From Massilia oculi (GTDB lineage Bacteria; Pseudomonadota; Gammaproteobacteria; Burkholderiales; Burkholderiaceae_D): a DNA stretch of 64,000 nucleotides. The notes under the pieces are model-generated. The model did no database searches, was not told where the DNA came from, and saw only the letters and a list, made by a program, of their open reading frames with translations. A program made the translations under genes and the position numbers. This document shows positions 24,066 through 31,983 of the stretch, in pieces. Positions within the stretch are counted from its first letter, which is position 1. The number at the start of each line of letters is the position of its first letter. The stretch spans positions 2,418,001 to 2,482,000 of the forward strand of contig NZ_CP029343.1 in assembly GCF_003143515.1 (NCBI RefSeq). The letters run 5' to 3'.

Positions 24066-25754
24066 CTAGTCCTGACGCAGCGCCAGCAGCGCCGCATCGA
24101 ATCCTCGTGTGCCGCGCCGGTGGTCGGCGACCAGGCGTCCCGCCCGCAGCACCAGCAGGCGATCGGCCAGTTGCGCCTCACGCCGCAGGTGCGTGGCCAG
24201 CAGCACGGTGCGTCCGTCCGCATGACGGGCCAGGCGCGCCAGCACGTCGGCGGCGGTGGCGGCGTCGAGCGCCTCGGTCGGCTCGTCCAGCAGCCAGAAA
24301 CCGGCCCGGCGCAGCAGCAGCCGCGCCAGCGCCAGGCGGCGCGACTGCCCGCCCGACAGGCCCAGGCCGCCCTCGCCCAGCGGCGTGTCCAGGCCGCGCG
24401 CCAGCAGGCGCACGTCGACCTCGAGGCCGGCGGCGCGCAGCGCGTTCCATAGCGCTTCGTCACTGGACTGCGGATCGGCCAGGCGCAGGTTGTCGCGCAG
24501 GCTGTCCTGGAACAATTCGGTACGCTGGGTCAGCCAGGTGGCGGGGAGCGCCCTCACCTGCCCCGTATGCGGCGCCAGTTCGCCTGCGACGAGTCCCAGC
24601 AAGGTCGACTTGCCGGCGCCGCTGCCGCCCACCACCGCGACCCGCTCGCCGCGCGCGATGCGCAGGCTGACCTCGTGCAGCGCGGCGCCTTCGCGACCCG
24701 GATGCACGACGCTGGCGTCGCACAGAAGCAACGCCTCGTCCTCGCCCGGCGCGCCGACGGCGACGGCGTCATCCGCTTCCTGTTGCAAGCGGGGGCCGAT
24801 GCGGCGGGCCGCCAGCCAGCTGCGGCCCGCCTCGATGGCGCCGCGGCGCATCGCGGCGAACGGCTCCAGCGCGGCCAGGGCGATCAGCAAGGCCAATGCC
24901 GCCGCCGGTGCGCCCAAGGTATGGAGCTGCGCGAGCGCGGCCACCGCCAGCAAGGTCGCCGCCACGGTCAGGTGGCCGCCGACCGCATAGGTCCAGCCGG
25001 CGCCGGTCTCGAGCCGGTGCAGCGCATCGTCGGCGCGCGCCAGCTTGTCGTCGATCCGCGCCAGGCGTGCGCACTGGGCCGGCAGCCGGCCGGCCATGGC
25101 CAGATCGGTCTGGCCGGCGACCAGGTCGATGGCCAGGGCCCGCAGCCGTTCCAGCGCGCGGGCGCGGCGCAGCGCCACCGGACGGGCAAGGCGAGCCACC
25201 AGGACCGTCACACCCCAGCCGAAGACCAGCAGCCAGGCGAACATCGCCAGCCCGAGGCGCCAGTCGAGATTCGCCAGCACCACGCCGGCCAGCAGCGCCG
25301 CGCCAAGGGCGGCGATGGCCGGCACGATCAGGCGCAGGTAAATCGATTCGAGCGCGTCGATGTCGCCAGTCAGGCGCAGCAGCAGTCGTGCGGGACGGCG
25401 CAGCAAGGCGCGCGCCGCCTGCGGGCCGGCCCAGCCGCGAAACAGCCGTTCGCGCAGCGCGGCCAGCACGCCGAGCGTCGCGTCGTGGGTCACCATGCGC
25501 TCGGCGTACCGGCCAAAGGTGCGGCCCAGCGCCAGCAGGCGGATCGCGGCGCTCGGCACGAAGACGTTGAACATGACCATGCCGCCGGCGAGACCGGCCA
25601 GCGCGGTGGCGGTGATGAACCAGCCCGAGGTGCCCAGCAGCGCCATTCCGGCCAGCACCACCAGGGTGGAGAGGAAGGCGCCCAGCGCCAGGCGGCGTCC
25701 GCCCGTTTTCAGGAACAGGGCAAGGACCGGTTGCAGGTCGTGACGGGATCTCAT
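24066..25754 (-). CDS. cydC: ABC exporter CydC (cytochrome bd assembly)
   Basis: A 562-residue fused membrane-ATPase ABC protein. CydDC exports cysteine and glutathione (and is implicated in haem handling), needed for cytochrome bd assembly. N-terminal helices from LALGAFLSTLVVLAGMALLG; ATPase with Walker A GGSGAGKST, signature LSGGQSRRLALARLLL, Walker B FWLLDEPTEALD and switch His in LLATHL. Its ATG overlaps the cydD stop as ATGA, so they are coupled. The frame remains open upstream but overlaps cydD. Confidence 0.93.
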   Translation of the reverse strand: MRSRHDLQPVLALFLKTGGRRLALGAFLSTLVVLAGMALLGTSGWFITATALAGLAGGMVMFNVFVPSAAIRLLALGRTFGRYAERMVTHDATLGVLAALRERLFRGWAGPQAARALLRRPARLLLRLTGDIDALESIYLRLIVPAIAALGAALLAGVVLANLDWRLGLAMFAWLLVFGWGVTVLVARLARPVALRRARALERLRALAIDLVAGQTDLAMAGRLPAQCARLARIDDKLARADDALHRLETGAGWTYAVGGHLTVAATLLAVAALAQLHTLGAPAAALALLIALAALEPFAAMRRGAIEAGRSWLAARRIGPRLQQEADDAVAVGAPGEDEALLLCDASVVHPGREGAALHEVSLRIARGERVAVVGGSGAGKSTLLGLVAGELAPHTGQVRALPATWLTQRTELFQDSLRDNLRLADPQSSDEALWNALRAAGLEVDVRLLARGLDTPLGEGGLGLSGGQSRRLALARLLLRRAGFWLLDEPTEALDAATAADVLARLARHADGRTVLLATHLRREAQLADRLLVLRAGRLVADHRRGTRGFDAALLALRQD

Positions 25755-27436
25755 GCGGCGCTCCGTTTGGTGAAGGGTTCGCCGATGCGCACGATACGAC
25801 CCAGGCGCGCGGCCAGGGCCAGGTCGTGGGTGGCGACGATCAGGGTGCGGCCCTGGGCCAGTTCCACCAGCGCGTCGATCACGCTGGCGGCGGTGTCGCG
25901 GTCGAGGTGGGCGGTGGGCTCGTCGGCCAGCAGCAGGCCGGCATGCGGCGCGCACACCGCGCGCGCCAGCGCCAGGCGCACCAGCTCGCCGCCCGACAGG
26001 CCGAGACCACCCTCGCCCAGGCTGGTCCCCGGCGTCGCGTGGCCCACGTGCCCCAGGCCGGCGCGGCGCACGGCGGCGCCGACCGCCGCGCCGTCGATGC
26101 CGTCGCGCTCGAGCGACACGTTGCCGCGCACCGAGCCGCAAAACACATGCGGCTTCTGGCCGATCCAGGCCATGCGCGCGCGCAAGCCGGCGGCCGACTG
26201 TGCATCGAGTTGCACGCCACCGATGCGCACCGCGCCGCCGCTGGCAGGCGCAAGGCCCGCGATGAGCGACAGCAGCGTGGTCTTGCCGCTGCCGCTGGGG
26301 CCGACCAGGGCCACGTGCTCGCCGGCGCGGACGTACAAATCTTCGCCATCGAACAGCGGTGCTTCGCCGGGGTGCTGGAACACCAGGCCCTCGATATCCA
26401 CCGAAGGCGCCACCGGTGCGCGGCAGGCAGGCTGCTTGCGCTGCGGGGCCAGCGCCCCCGGCAGCGCCAGGCCGGCGTGCTGGAGCTGTTCCAGTTCCTT
26501 CAGCGCCGCCTCACCCGAGGCCTTGTCGTGCCACACCGCGGCCAGTTCGCGCAGCGGCTCGAAGAAGGCCGGGGCCAGCAGCAGGATGAACAGGCCTTCG
26601 GCCAGCGTCAGGCGCACGCCCCAGCTGCCGGGGCCGATCTCGCCCAGCAAGTGAAAGCCGACATAGACGGCGACCAGCGCCACGCCCAGCGCCGAGAACA
26701 GTTCCAGCGCGGTGGAAGACAGGAAGGCGATGCGCAGCACGCGCATGGTGCTGGCGCGCACGCTGTCGGCAGTGGCGCGCACGCGCTGTGCGGTGGCGTC
26801 CACTGCGCCGAGCGCGCGCAGGGTCGACAGGCCGCGCAGGCGGTCGAGCAGGAAGCCGCTCATGCCGCCGATGACCTGCAACTGCGCTTCGCTGGCCGCC
26901 TTGGCGCGCCAGCCGATGACGGCCATGAAGATCGGGATCAGCGGCGCGGCCACCACCAGGATCAGGGCTGCCACCCACGAGTAATGGAGGACGACGAGCG
27001 CGATCGCGGGCGGCGCCAGCATCGTGCGCATGCGCGCCGGCTGGTAGCGCACCAGCCAGGGCAGCACGGCTTCGGCCTGCTCGGCCAATGCGCTGGCGGC
27101 GCGGCCGCTGGCCAGGCGCTCACGGTCCAGCGGCGAACGCGATCCCAGGGCTTGCGCCGCCTTGCTGCGAAGCAGCGCCAGGTGCAGGCGCGACGCCGCG
27201 AACAGGCGGCGCGCGCCCCAGGCTTCGCTGCTGGCGCGCAGCACGCCCAGCGCCACGAAGGCGCAGGCCGGCGCCAGCATGTCCGCCAGGCCGGCGCCAT
27301 CGGCCAGCCGCTGCACGGCATGGGCCAGCAGGGCTGCCTGCGGAATCCACAGCAGCGCCGCCGCGCTCATCACGAAGGTGGCGCTGCGGGTGGATGGGAC
27401 GTGCGTGGCCGGGCCACGGCCTTGACGGCGAAGCAT
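25751..27436 (-). CDS. cydD: ABC exporter CydD (cytochrome bd assembly)
   Basis: A 561-residue ABC half-transporter, partner of CydC. It has membrane helices from VMSAAALLWIPQAALLAHAV, Walker A VGPSGSGKTTLL, signature LSGGELVRLALARAV, Walker B GLLLADEPTAHLD and switch His in VATHDL. GGAGAA precedes the ATG at 27436. The order here is cydD-cydC-cydA-cydB-cydX, a single operon, unlike E. coli where cydDC and cydAB are separate. Confidence 0.93.
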   Translation of the reverse strand: MLRRQGRGPATHVPSTRSATFVMSAAALLWIPQAALLAHAVQRLADGAGLADMLAPACAFVALGVLRASSEAWGARRLFAASRLHLALLRSKAAQALGSRSPLDRERLASGRAASALAEQAEAVLPWLVRYQPARMRTMLAPPAIALVVLHYSWVAALILVVAAPLIPIFMAVIGWRAKAASEAQLQVIGGMSGFLLDRLRGLSTLRALGAVDATAQRVRATADSVRASTMRVLRIAFLSSTALELFSALGVALVAVYVGFHLLGEIGPGSWGVRLTLAEGLFILLLAPAFFEPLRELAAVWHDKASGEAALKELEQLQHAGLALPGALAPQRKQPACRAPVAPSVDIEGLVFQHPGEAPLFDGEDLYVRAGEHVALVGPSGSGKTTLLSLIAGLAPASGGAVRIGGVQLDAQSAAGLRARMAWIGQKPHVFCGSVRGNVSLERDGIDGAAVGAAVRRAGLGHVGHATPGTSLGEGGLGLSGGELVRLALARAVCAPHAGLLLADEPTAHLDRDTAASVIDALVELAQGRTLIVATHDLALAARLGRIVRIGEPFTKRSAA

Positions 27437-27491
27437 GGTGGTTCTCCAGATGATTGCGTGGTGCGGCGACGGGCCGCGTGGTGAAACCGGG

Positions 27492-27887
27492 TCAGTCGGC
27501 GGCTGGCGGCGCCCTGCTGCGGTGGTCGGAGCGGAAGGTCGAAGCGGGCGGCAGCGCCGGCCCGTGTGGGCGCAGGGCAGCGTCGAGCGGGGTGTCCAGC
27601 AGCACCAGGCTGCCCGGAGGATGCCCGACGATGGCCAGGTCGTACAATGACACGCAGGCCGGGCAATGCATGCCGGGGTGGACGGCCTCGTCGCTGCCGG
27701 CATTGCCGGTATCGGCATCGAGCGCCACCAGCCTGGCGCCGGCCGACATGCAGACTTCGATCCAGGTCTTGCCCTGGTCCGCCCGAGGTGATGCGAAATT
27801 CGACGCCAGCGACGGAGCAAGCATGCCCCACAGGATCGCCAGGGCGGCGAGCCAGAGGATGATGGAGCGGTTGCGTTGCGCGTTCAT
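27492..27887 (-). CDS. DUF2946-like small exported protein
   Basis: A 131-residue protein with an N-terminal membrane/signal helix (SIILWLAALAILWGMLAPSL) and the CxxC of the DUF2946 family (HCPACVSLYDLAIVG), preceded by EVCMSAGARLVAL. DUF2946 proteins are small, envelope-associated and uncharacterised, often near copper or cytochrome genes. It lies 55 bases upstream of cydD in the same direction, so it is probably the first gene of the cyd operon and may assist oxidase metal or haem assembly. That role is inference. Confidence 0.7.
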   Translation of the reverse strand: MNAQRNRSIILWLAALAILWGMLAPSLASNFASPRADQGKTWIEVCMSAGARLVALDADTGNAGSDEAVHPGMHCPACVSLYDLAIVGHPPGSLVLLDTPLDAALRPHGPALPPASTFRSDHRSRAPPAAD

Positions 27888-28148
27888 GGTGTTCAGTCCT
27901 GCGGTGAAGCCGATGCCTTGATCTGCGTTATTCTTGGCTTACGCCAAACTTTCTAAACATTCCGAATTTTCAGAAGTTAGTGAAATTATGCACTGAAACT
28001 TCAAGTTTGTCTGGAAAGGAGAGTGACTTGGTCGGGAATTACGCATGGTTTAACGGCTTGCCTGCAGCACCGCGGTAAGGCCGTCCGTGTGCGTGTCGTG
28101 GGACCGTGGGATAATCCATCTTTCAAAAGCATCGAAAAGTTCTCAACC
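27888..28148. promoter_or_regulatory. Divergent promoter region of the cyd operon and gbsR-like gene
   Basis: A relatively AT-rich 261-base gap between divergent starts. It includes the perfect palindrome AAACTT-C-AAGTTT at 27996-28008, a good candidate operator for the dimeric GbsR/MarR regulator encoded beside it. I did not find a well-formed FNR-type TTGAT-N4-ATCAA site. Confidence 0.5.
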
Positions 28149-28715
28149 ATGACGCCACTCGTCCAAACATTCGTGAGTCACTTCGGTGAGATGGGCAGCC
28201 GCTGGGGCATCAACCGCACGGTGGGGCAGATCTATGCCCTGCTCTTCGTCACCGAGGAGCAGTTGCACGCCGACGACATCGGCGAGAAGCTCGGCATCTC
28301 GCGCTCCAACGTCAGCATCGGCCTGAAGGAATTGCAGTCCTGGGGCCTGGTGCGCCTGTCGCGCATTCCCGGCGACCGGCGCGAGTATTTCACCTCGCTC
28401 GGCGACGTCTGGGAAATCTTCCGCGTGGTGGCCGCCGAACGCCGCCGCCGCGAAGTCGCGCCGACGCTGTCGGTGCTGCGCGAGTCGCTGCTTGCCACCG
28501 CCAAGAGCCCCGAAGACCAGTTTGCGCAAGAGCGCATGCGCGAGATGCACGAGCTGGTCGACCTGGCCAACAACTGGTTCGACGACCTGCAGCGCCTGTC
28601 GCCCGAGTCGATGTCGCAGCTCATGAAGATGGGTTCCAAGGTGCAGAAGCTGCTGTCGGCCAAGGACCGCCTGTTCGGCGCGGCGGTGGCGGCCAAGGAA
28701 GCCAAAGAAGAATAG
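28149..28715 (+). CDS. GbsR/MarR family transcriptional regulator
   Basis: A 188-residue regulator. The N-terminal half is a winged helix: FGEMGSRWGINRTVGQIYAL, DIGEKLGISRSNVSIGLKEL, and wing RIPGDRREYF. The rest is helical. GbsR-type proteins were named for a choline-sensing repressor; betaproteobacterial versions often adjoin cyd genes. I start at ATG 28149, where homology begins; the frame is open to 28023. It is divergent from the DUF2946-cydDCABX operon, so I infer control of cytochrome bd. Confidence 0.87.
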   Translation: MTPLVQTFVSHFGEMGSRWGINRTVGQIYALLFVTEEQLHADDIGEKLGISRSNVSIGLKELQSWGLVRLSRIPGDRREYFTSLGDVWEIFRVVAAERRRREVAPTLSVLRESLLATAKSPEDQFAQERMREMHELVDLANNWFDDLQRLSPESMSQLMKMGSKVQKLLSAKDRLFGAAVAAKEAKEE

Positions 28716-28799
28716 CCCCGTGCTGGCGGCTGCATAGCCGTGCTCGCCGCTTTCTCATGAGGGGCTAGACTGGGGTTTTGATTGCCAGGCCATCCCGTC

Positions 28800-29372
28800 A
28801 TGAACATTGTCTGTATCGCCTGGGGCTCGCTGCTGTGGAAGCCCCAGGGTCTCAAGCTGGCGTCAAGCTGGCATCCTGGCGGCCCGCCGCTCCCCCTCGA
28901 ATTCGCGCGCCAGAGCGACGACAGTCCCGAACTGGCGCTGGTGCTGTGCGAAACCGCGCGCCTGGCGCCGACCTACTGGGCCTATGTCGCCACGGGCGAC
29001 CTCGATCGCGCGCGCGCCATGTTGCAAGTGCGCGAAAAGATCACGCCGGAGCGGCCTGAATGGATCGGCAGCATCCCTGCCCGCGACGGCACGCGGGAAG
29101 ATCCGCGCATCGCGGCATGGCTGCGCGCCAGGCGCATCGACGCGGCGGTGTGGACCGCCGTGCCGCCCAAGTTCGACGGCGAGAATGGCCGTGTGCCGAC
29201 GGCCGACGAAGTGGTGGACTGGCTGGACAGCCGCGTCGGCGCGCAGCGCGCCGCCGCCGAAGACTATATCCGCCGCACGCCGGCCCATATCGACACCCGC
29301 AACCGGCGCGCGATCGAGGCGCGGCTCGGATGGCGGTCGCTGCGCGAAGCGCACGTCACCCAGGCGCGCTGA
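28800..29372 (+). CDS. Hypothetical, GGCT-like N-terminus
   Basis: A 190-residue soluble protein. The first strand CIAWGSLLWKP resembles the YGSLxW substrate-binding loop of gamma-glutamylcyclotransferases, and LALVLCETARLAPTYWAYV could be a later strand of that fold. I cannot place the catalytic Glu with confidence. The C-terminal 60 residues (ADEVVDWLDSRVGAQRAAAE and a following DYIRRTP) are helical. It stands alone between the regulator and a broken frame. Confidence 0.6.
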   Translation: MNIVCIAWGSLLWKPQGLKLASSWHPGGPPLPLEFARQSDDSPELALVLCETARLAPTYWAYVATGDLDRARAMLQVREKITPERPEWIGSIPARDGTREDPRIAAWLRARRIDAAVWTAVPPKFDGENGRVPTADEVVDWLDSRVGAQRAAAEDYIRRTPAHIDTRNRRAIEARLGWRSLREAHVTQAR

Positions 29373-29454
29373 CGGGATTCGACAGCAAGGAACGAGCGAA
29401 GCTGGCGGGATTGCGCGAGGATCACGGCATCTCCACTGTCATGGCGACGCCGCC

Positions 29455-29817
29455 ATGACCACGCCCTCGTCCTCCCTTTTCCCGATCCGGATCGTCACGC
29501 CGGCGGACACCTTTCTCGCATGCGTGCGCACCGGCGCCGACGACCAGGGCCAGCCCGTGGAGCGCCACGTCGCCAGGGGCGGCGCAGCGCTGCTCGGCGA
29601 GCGCCGTTGACACTGCCGGATTGCCTGGATTGCTACCACCACCATCGCCCTCATCGACTGGATCCATTGGATCGAATCGGCCAGGCAGGCCAGGACCCGT
29701 CTGAAGCGCGTGGCCGATGCCGGCGACATGCTTGCATCGGGCAAGAAGCGGGTCTGCTGTTTCGATCCGTCGGGGTGTTACAGCAAGAGCCTCGCTCCGC
29801 CTCGCGAGGCGCAGTAA
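29455..29817 (+). pseudogene. Possible small gene broken by an in-frame TGA
   Basis: One frame runs from ATG 29455 to TGA 29608 (51 residues) and continues open after that stop to TAA 29815, with protein-like content in the second part (IALIDWIHWIESARQARTRL and KKRVCCFDPSGCYSKS). The second part has no ATG until well inside. It could be a single gene disrupted by a nonsense change, or two chance frames. No family recognised. Confidence 0.3.
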
Positions 29818-29833
29818 GGCCCGGCATCGCCGT

Positions 29834-30607
29834 TCAGTCGAACTTGCTGAAATCCGGCTTGCGCTTCTCGAAGAAGGCGGTGAACGCCTCTTTCGCCTCG
29901 GCGCCGGTCAGCATGGCGCTGAAACGCTCGTTCTCGGCGGCGATGGTCTCCTTCACCAGCGCGCCGCGTGCCCGCTTCATCAGCGCCTTGGTGGTGCGGA
30001 TCGACGCTGGCGGCAGCTTGGCCAGCTTGGCGGCCTGCCCTTGCGCGAAGAACAGCAGTTCTGCATCCGGCAGCACGCGCGCCACGATGCCCATCTCCAG
30101 CGCTTCCTGGGCCAGGAACGGCTCGCCCAGCAGCAGCTTTTCTGCCGCGCGCGTATAGCCCGCCGATTGGGCCACCAGCAGCGACGAGGCGAATTCCGGG
30201 CACAGGCCGAGCTGGGTGAACGGCATCGAGAACCTGGCGCTGTCGGAGCAATAGACCAGGTCGCAGTGCATCAACAGCGTGGTGCCGATGCCGACCGCGG
30301 CGCCGGCCACGGCCGCCACCACCGGTTTCGTTGCGCCTTCCAGCGCCGTCATGAACTGGAATACCGGACGCTCGGCCGTCATCGGGCCTTCGCCGACGTT
30401 GTTCAGGAAGTCGTCGAGGTCGTTCCCGGCGGTGAAGATCTCGGGCTGGCCGGTGATCAGGATGGCGCGCACCGCGGCGTCCTGATCGGCGTCGCGCAGC
30501 GCGTCGGCCATGGCCTGGTACATCGCGCCGGTGATCGCGTTCTTGCGTTCGACGCGGTTGAATTCGATGGTGAGGATGCCGTCGGCTTTGGTGAGGCGGA
30601 TGCTCAT
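29834..30607 (-). CDS. Enoyl-CoA hydratase/isomerase family protein
   Basis: A 257-residue crotonase-fold protein. The oxyanion-hole blocks are IFTAGNDLDDFL and AAVAGAAVGIGTTLLMHCDL; an Asp-type residue replaces the classical second catalytic Glu region (LCPEFASSLLVAQ). It probably hydrates or isomerises enoyl-CoA intermediates in fatty-acid degradation. GGAGAC precedes the ATG at 30607. It is the last gene of the fad operon, 152 bases after the thiolase, with hairpins in between. Confidence 0.9.
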   Translation of the reverse strand: MSIRLTKADGILTIEFNRVERKNAITGAMYQAMADALRDADQDAAVRAILITGQPEIFTAGNDLDDFLNNVGEGPMTAERPVFQFMTALEGATKPVVAAVAGAAVGIGTTLLMHCDLVYCSDSARFSMPFTQLGLCPEFASSLLVAQSAGYTRAAEKLLLGEPFLAQEALEMGIVARVLPDAELLFFAQGQAAKLAKLPPASIRTTKALMKRARGALVKETIAAENERFSAMLTGAEAKEAFTAFFEKRKPDFSKFD

Positions 30608-30644
30608 GGTGTTGTCTCCAGAATTGTTCATGGGCCGATTGGAC

Positions 30645-30750
30645 GCGTGGGCGGGAGATCCGCCCACCCCACGTCACGCTCGCGGCATTGACGTACGGTG
30701 CTTGGATTTCCCGCCCACGCTTGAGGTGCGGCGGCGCTGCAAGGCGCCGC
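30645..30750. repeat. Alternative hairpins between thiolase and hydratase genes
   Basis: GCGTGGGCGGGA (30645-30656) can pair either with CCGCCCAC at 30660-30667 or, over 12 bases, with TCCCGCCCACGC at 30709-30720. A second hairpin GCGGCGC/GCGCCGC lies at 30731-30750, just past the thiolase stop. No T-run follows. It could lower or process the mRNA between the two genes. Confidence 0.55.
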
Positions 30751-30759
30751 CATGTTTGC

Positions 30760-31956
30760 TTAGACGCGCTCGATGATGCCCGCGGCGCCCATGCCGGCGC
30801 CGACGCACATCGTCACCATGCCGTACTTGAGGTTGTTACGGCGCAGCGCGTGCACGACGGTCGCGGCGCGGATCGCGCCGGTGGCGCCCAGCGGGTGGCC
30901 CAGGGCGATCGCGCCGCCCATCGGGTTGACCTTGCTGGTGTCCAGGTCCAGGTCGCGGATCACGGCCAGCGCCTGGGCGGCGAAAGCTTCGTTCAGCTCG
31001 ATCCAGTCCAGCTGGTCCTGCGTGATGCCGGCGGCGGCCAGCGCGGCGGGGATCGCCACCTTCGGGCCGATGCCCATGATCTCCGGCGGCACCCCGCGCA
31101 CGGCGAACGAGGAGAATTTGGCCAGCGGGGTCAGGTTGTGCTCCTTCAGGATCTTTTCGCTGACGACGATCAGCGCGCCGGCGCCGTCCGACATCTGCGA
31201 CGAGGTCGCGGCGGTGACCGACCCCTTGGCCGCGAACACGGGCTTGAGCTTGGCCATGCCTTCCGGGCTGGCGTCGGCGCGCGGGCCTTCGTCGCTGTCC
31301 ACGGTGCGTTTCTTGACGCTGATTTCACCGGTGGCCAGGTTCGGCGTACGGGTGATGATCTCGACCGGGGTGATCTCGTCCTTGAAGTAGCCGGCCTGCT
31401 GGGCGGCGATGGCGCGGCGGTGCGATTCCAGGCCGAAGGCGTCCTGGTCTTCGCGCGACACCTTCCACTGGTTGGCGACCTTCTCGGCGGTCAGGCCCAT
31501 GCCGTAGGCCAGGCCCACGTTCTCGTCCTTGAACACGTCCATATTGATCGACGGGTGGTGGCCCATCATCGGCACCATCGACATCGATTCGACGCCGCCG
31601 GCGATCATCACGTCGGCTTCGCCCACGCGGATGCGGTCGGCCGCCATCGCCAGCGCGGTGATGCCCGAAGCGCAGTAGCGGTTGACGGTGACGCCGCCCA
31701 CGGTGTTCGGCAGGCCGGCCAGCACGACGGCGTTACGCGCCACGTTGAAGCCCTGCTCCGCTTCCGGGAACGAGCAGCCGACGATGGCGTCGACGATCAG
31801 GGCCGGGTCCAGGTTCGGCACGGCGGCCATGGCGCCGCGGATCGCGTGCACCAGCAGGTCGTCCGGGCGGGTCTTGTTGAACATGCCGCGCGGCGCCTTG
31901 CCGATCGGGGTACGGGTCGCTGCGACGATGTATGCGTCTTGAAGTTGTTTGCTCAT
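30760..31956 (-). CDS. fadA: Acetyl-CoA acyltransferase (thiolase)
   Basis: A 398-residue thiolase that releases acetyl-CoA in the last step of beta-oxidation. Active-site Cys C95 in VNRYCASGITALAMAADRI, His in GGAIALGHPLGATGAI, and the second Cys in MVTMCVGAGMGAAGI near the C-terminus. Start MSKQLQDAYIVAATRTPIGK. It follows the 3-hydroxyacyl-CoA dehydrogenase gene by 27 bases; the two are expected to form a complex. Confidence 0.94.
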   Translation of the reverse strand: MSKQLQDAYIVAATRTPIGKAPRGMFNKTRPDDLLVHAIRGAMAAVPNLDPALIVDAIVGCSFPEAEQGFNVARNAVVLAGLPNTVGGVTVNRYCASGITALAMAADRIRVGEADVMIAGGVESMSMVPMMGHHPSINMDVFKDENVGLAYGMGLTAEKVANQWKVSREDQDAFGLESHRRAIAAQQAGYFKDEITPVEIITRTPNLATGEISVKKRTVDSDEGPRADASPEGMAKLKPVFAAKGSVTAATSSQMSDGAGALIVVSEKILKEHNLTPLAKFSSFAVRGVPPEIMGIGPKVAIPAALAAAGITQDQLDWIELNEAFAAQALAVIRDLDLDTSKVNPMGGAIALGHPLGATGAIRAATVVHALRRNNLKYGMVTMCVGAGMGAAGIIERV

Positions 31957-31983
31957 GTCAGTAGTCCTGTTCAGTCGTCAGCG

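Noticed and set aside
27888..28148. FNR/ANR box controlling cyd
   Set aside because: A TTGAT half-site occurs but no matching ATCAA at the right spacing.
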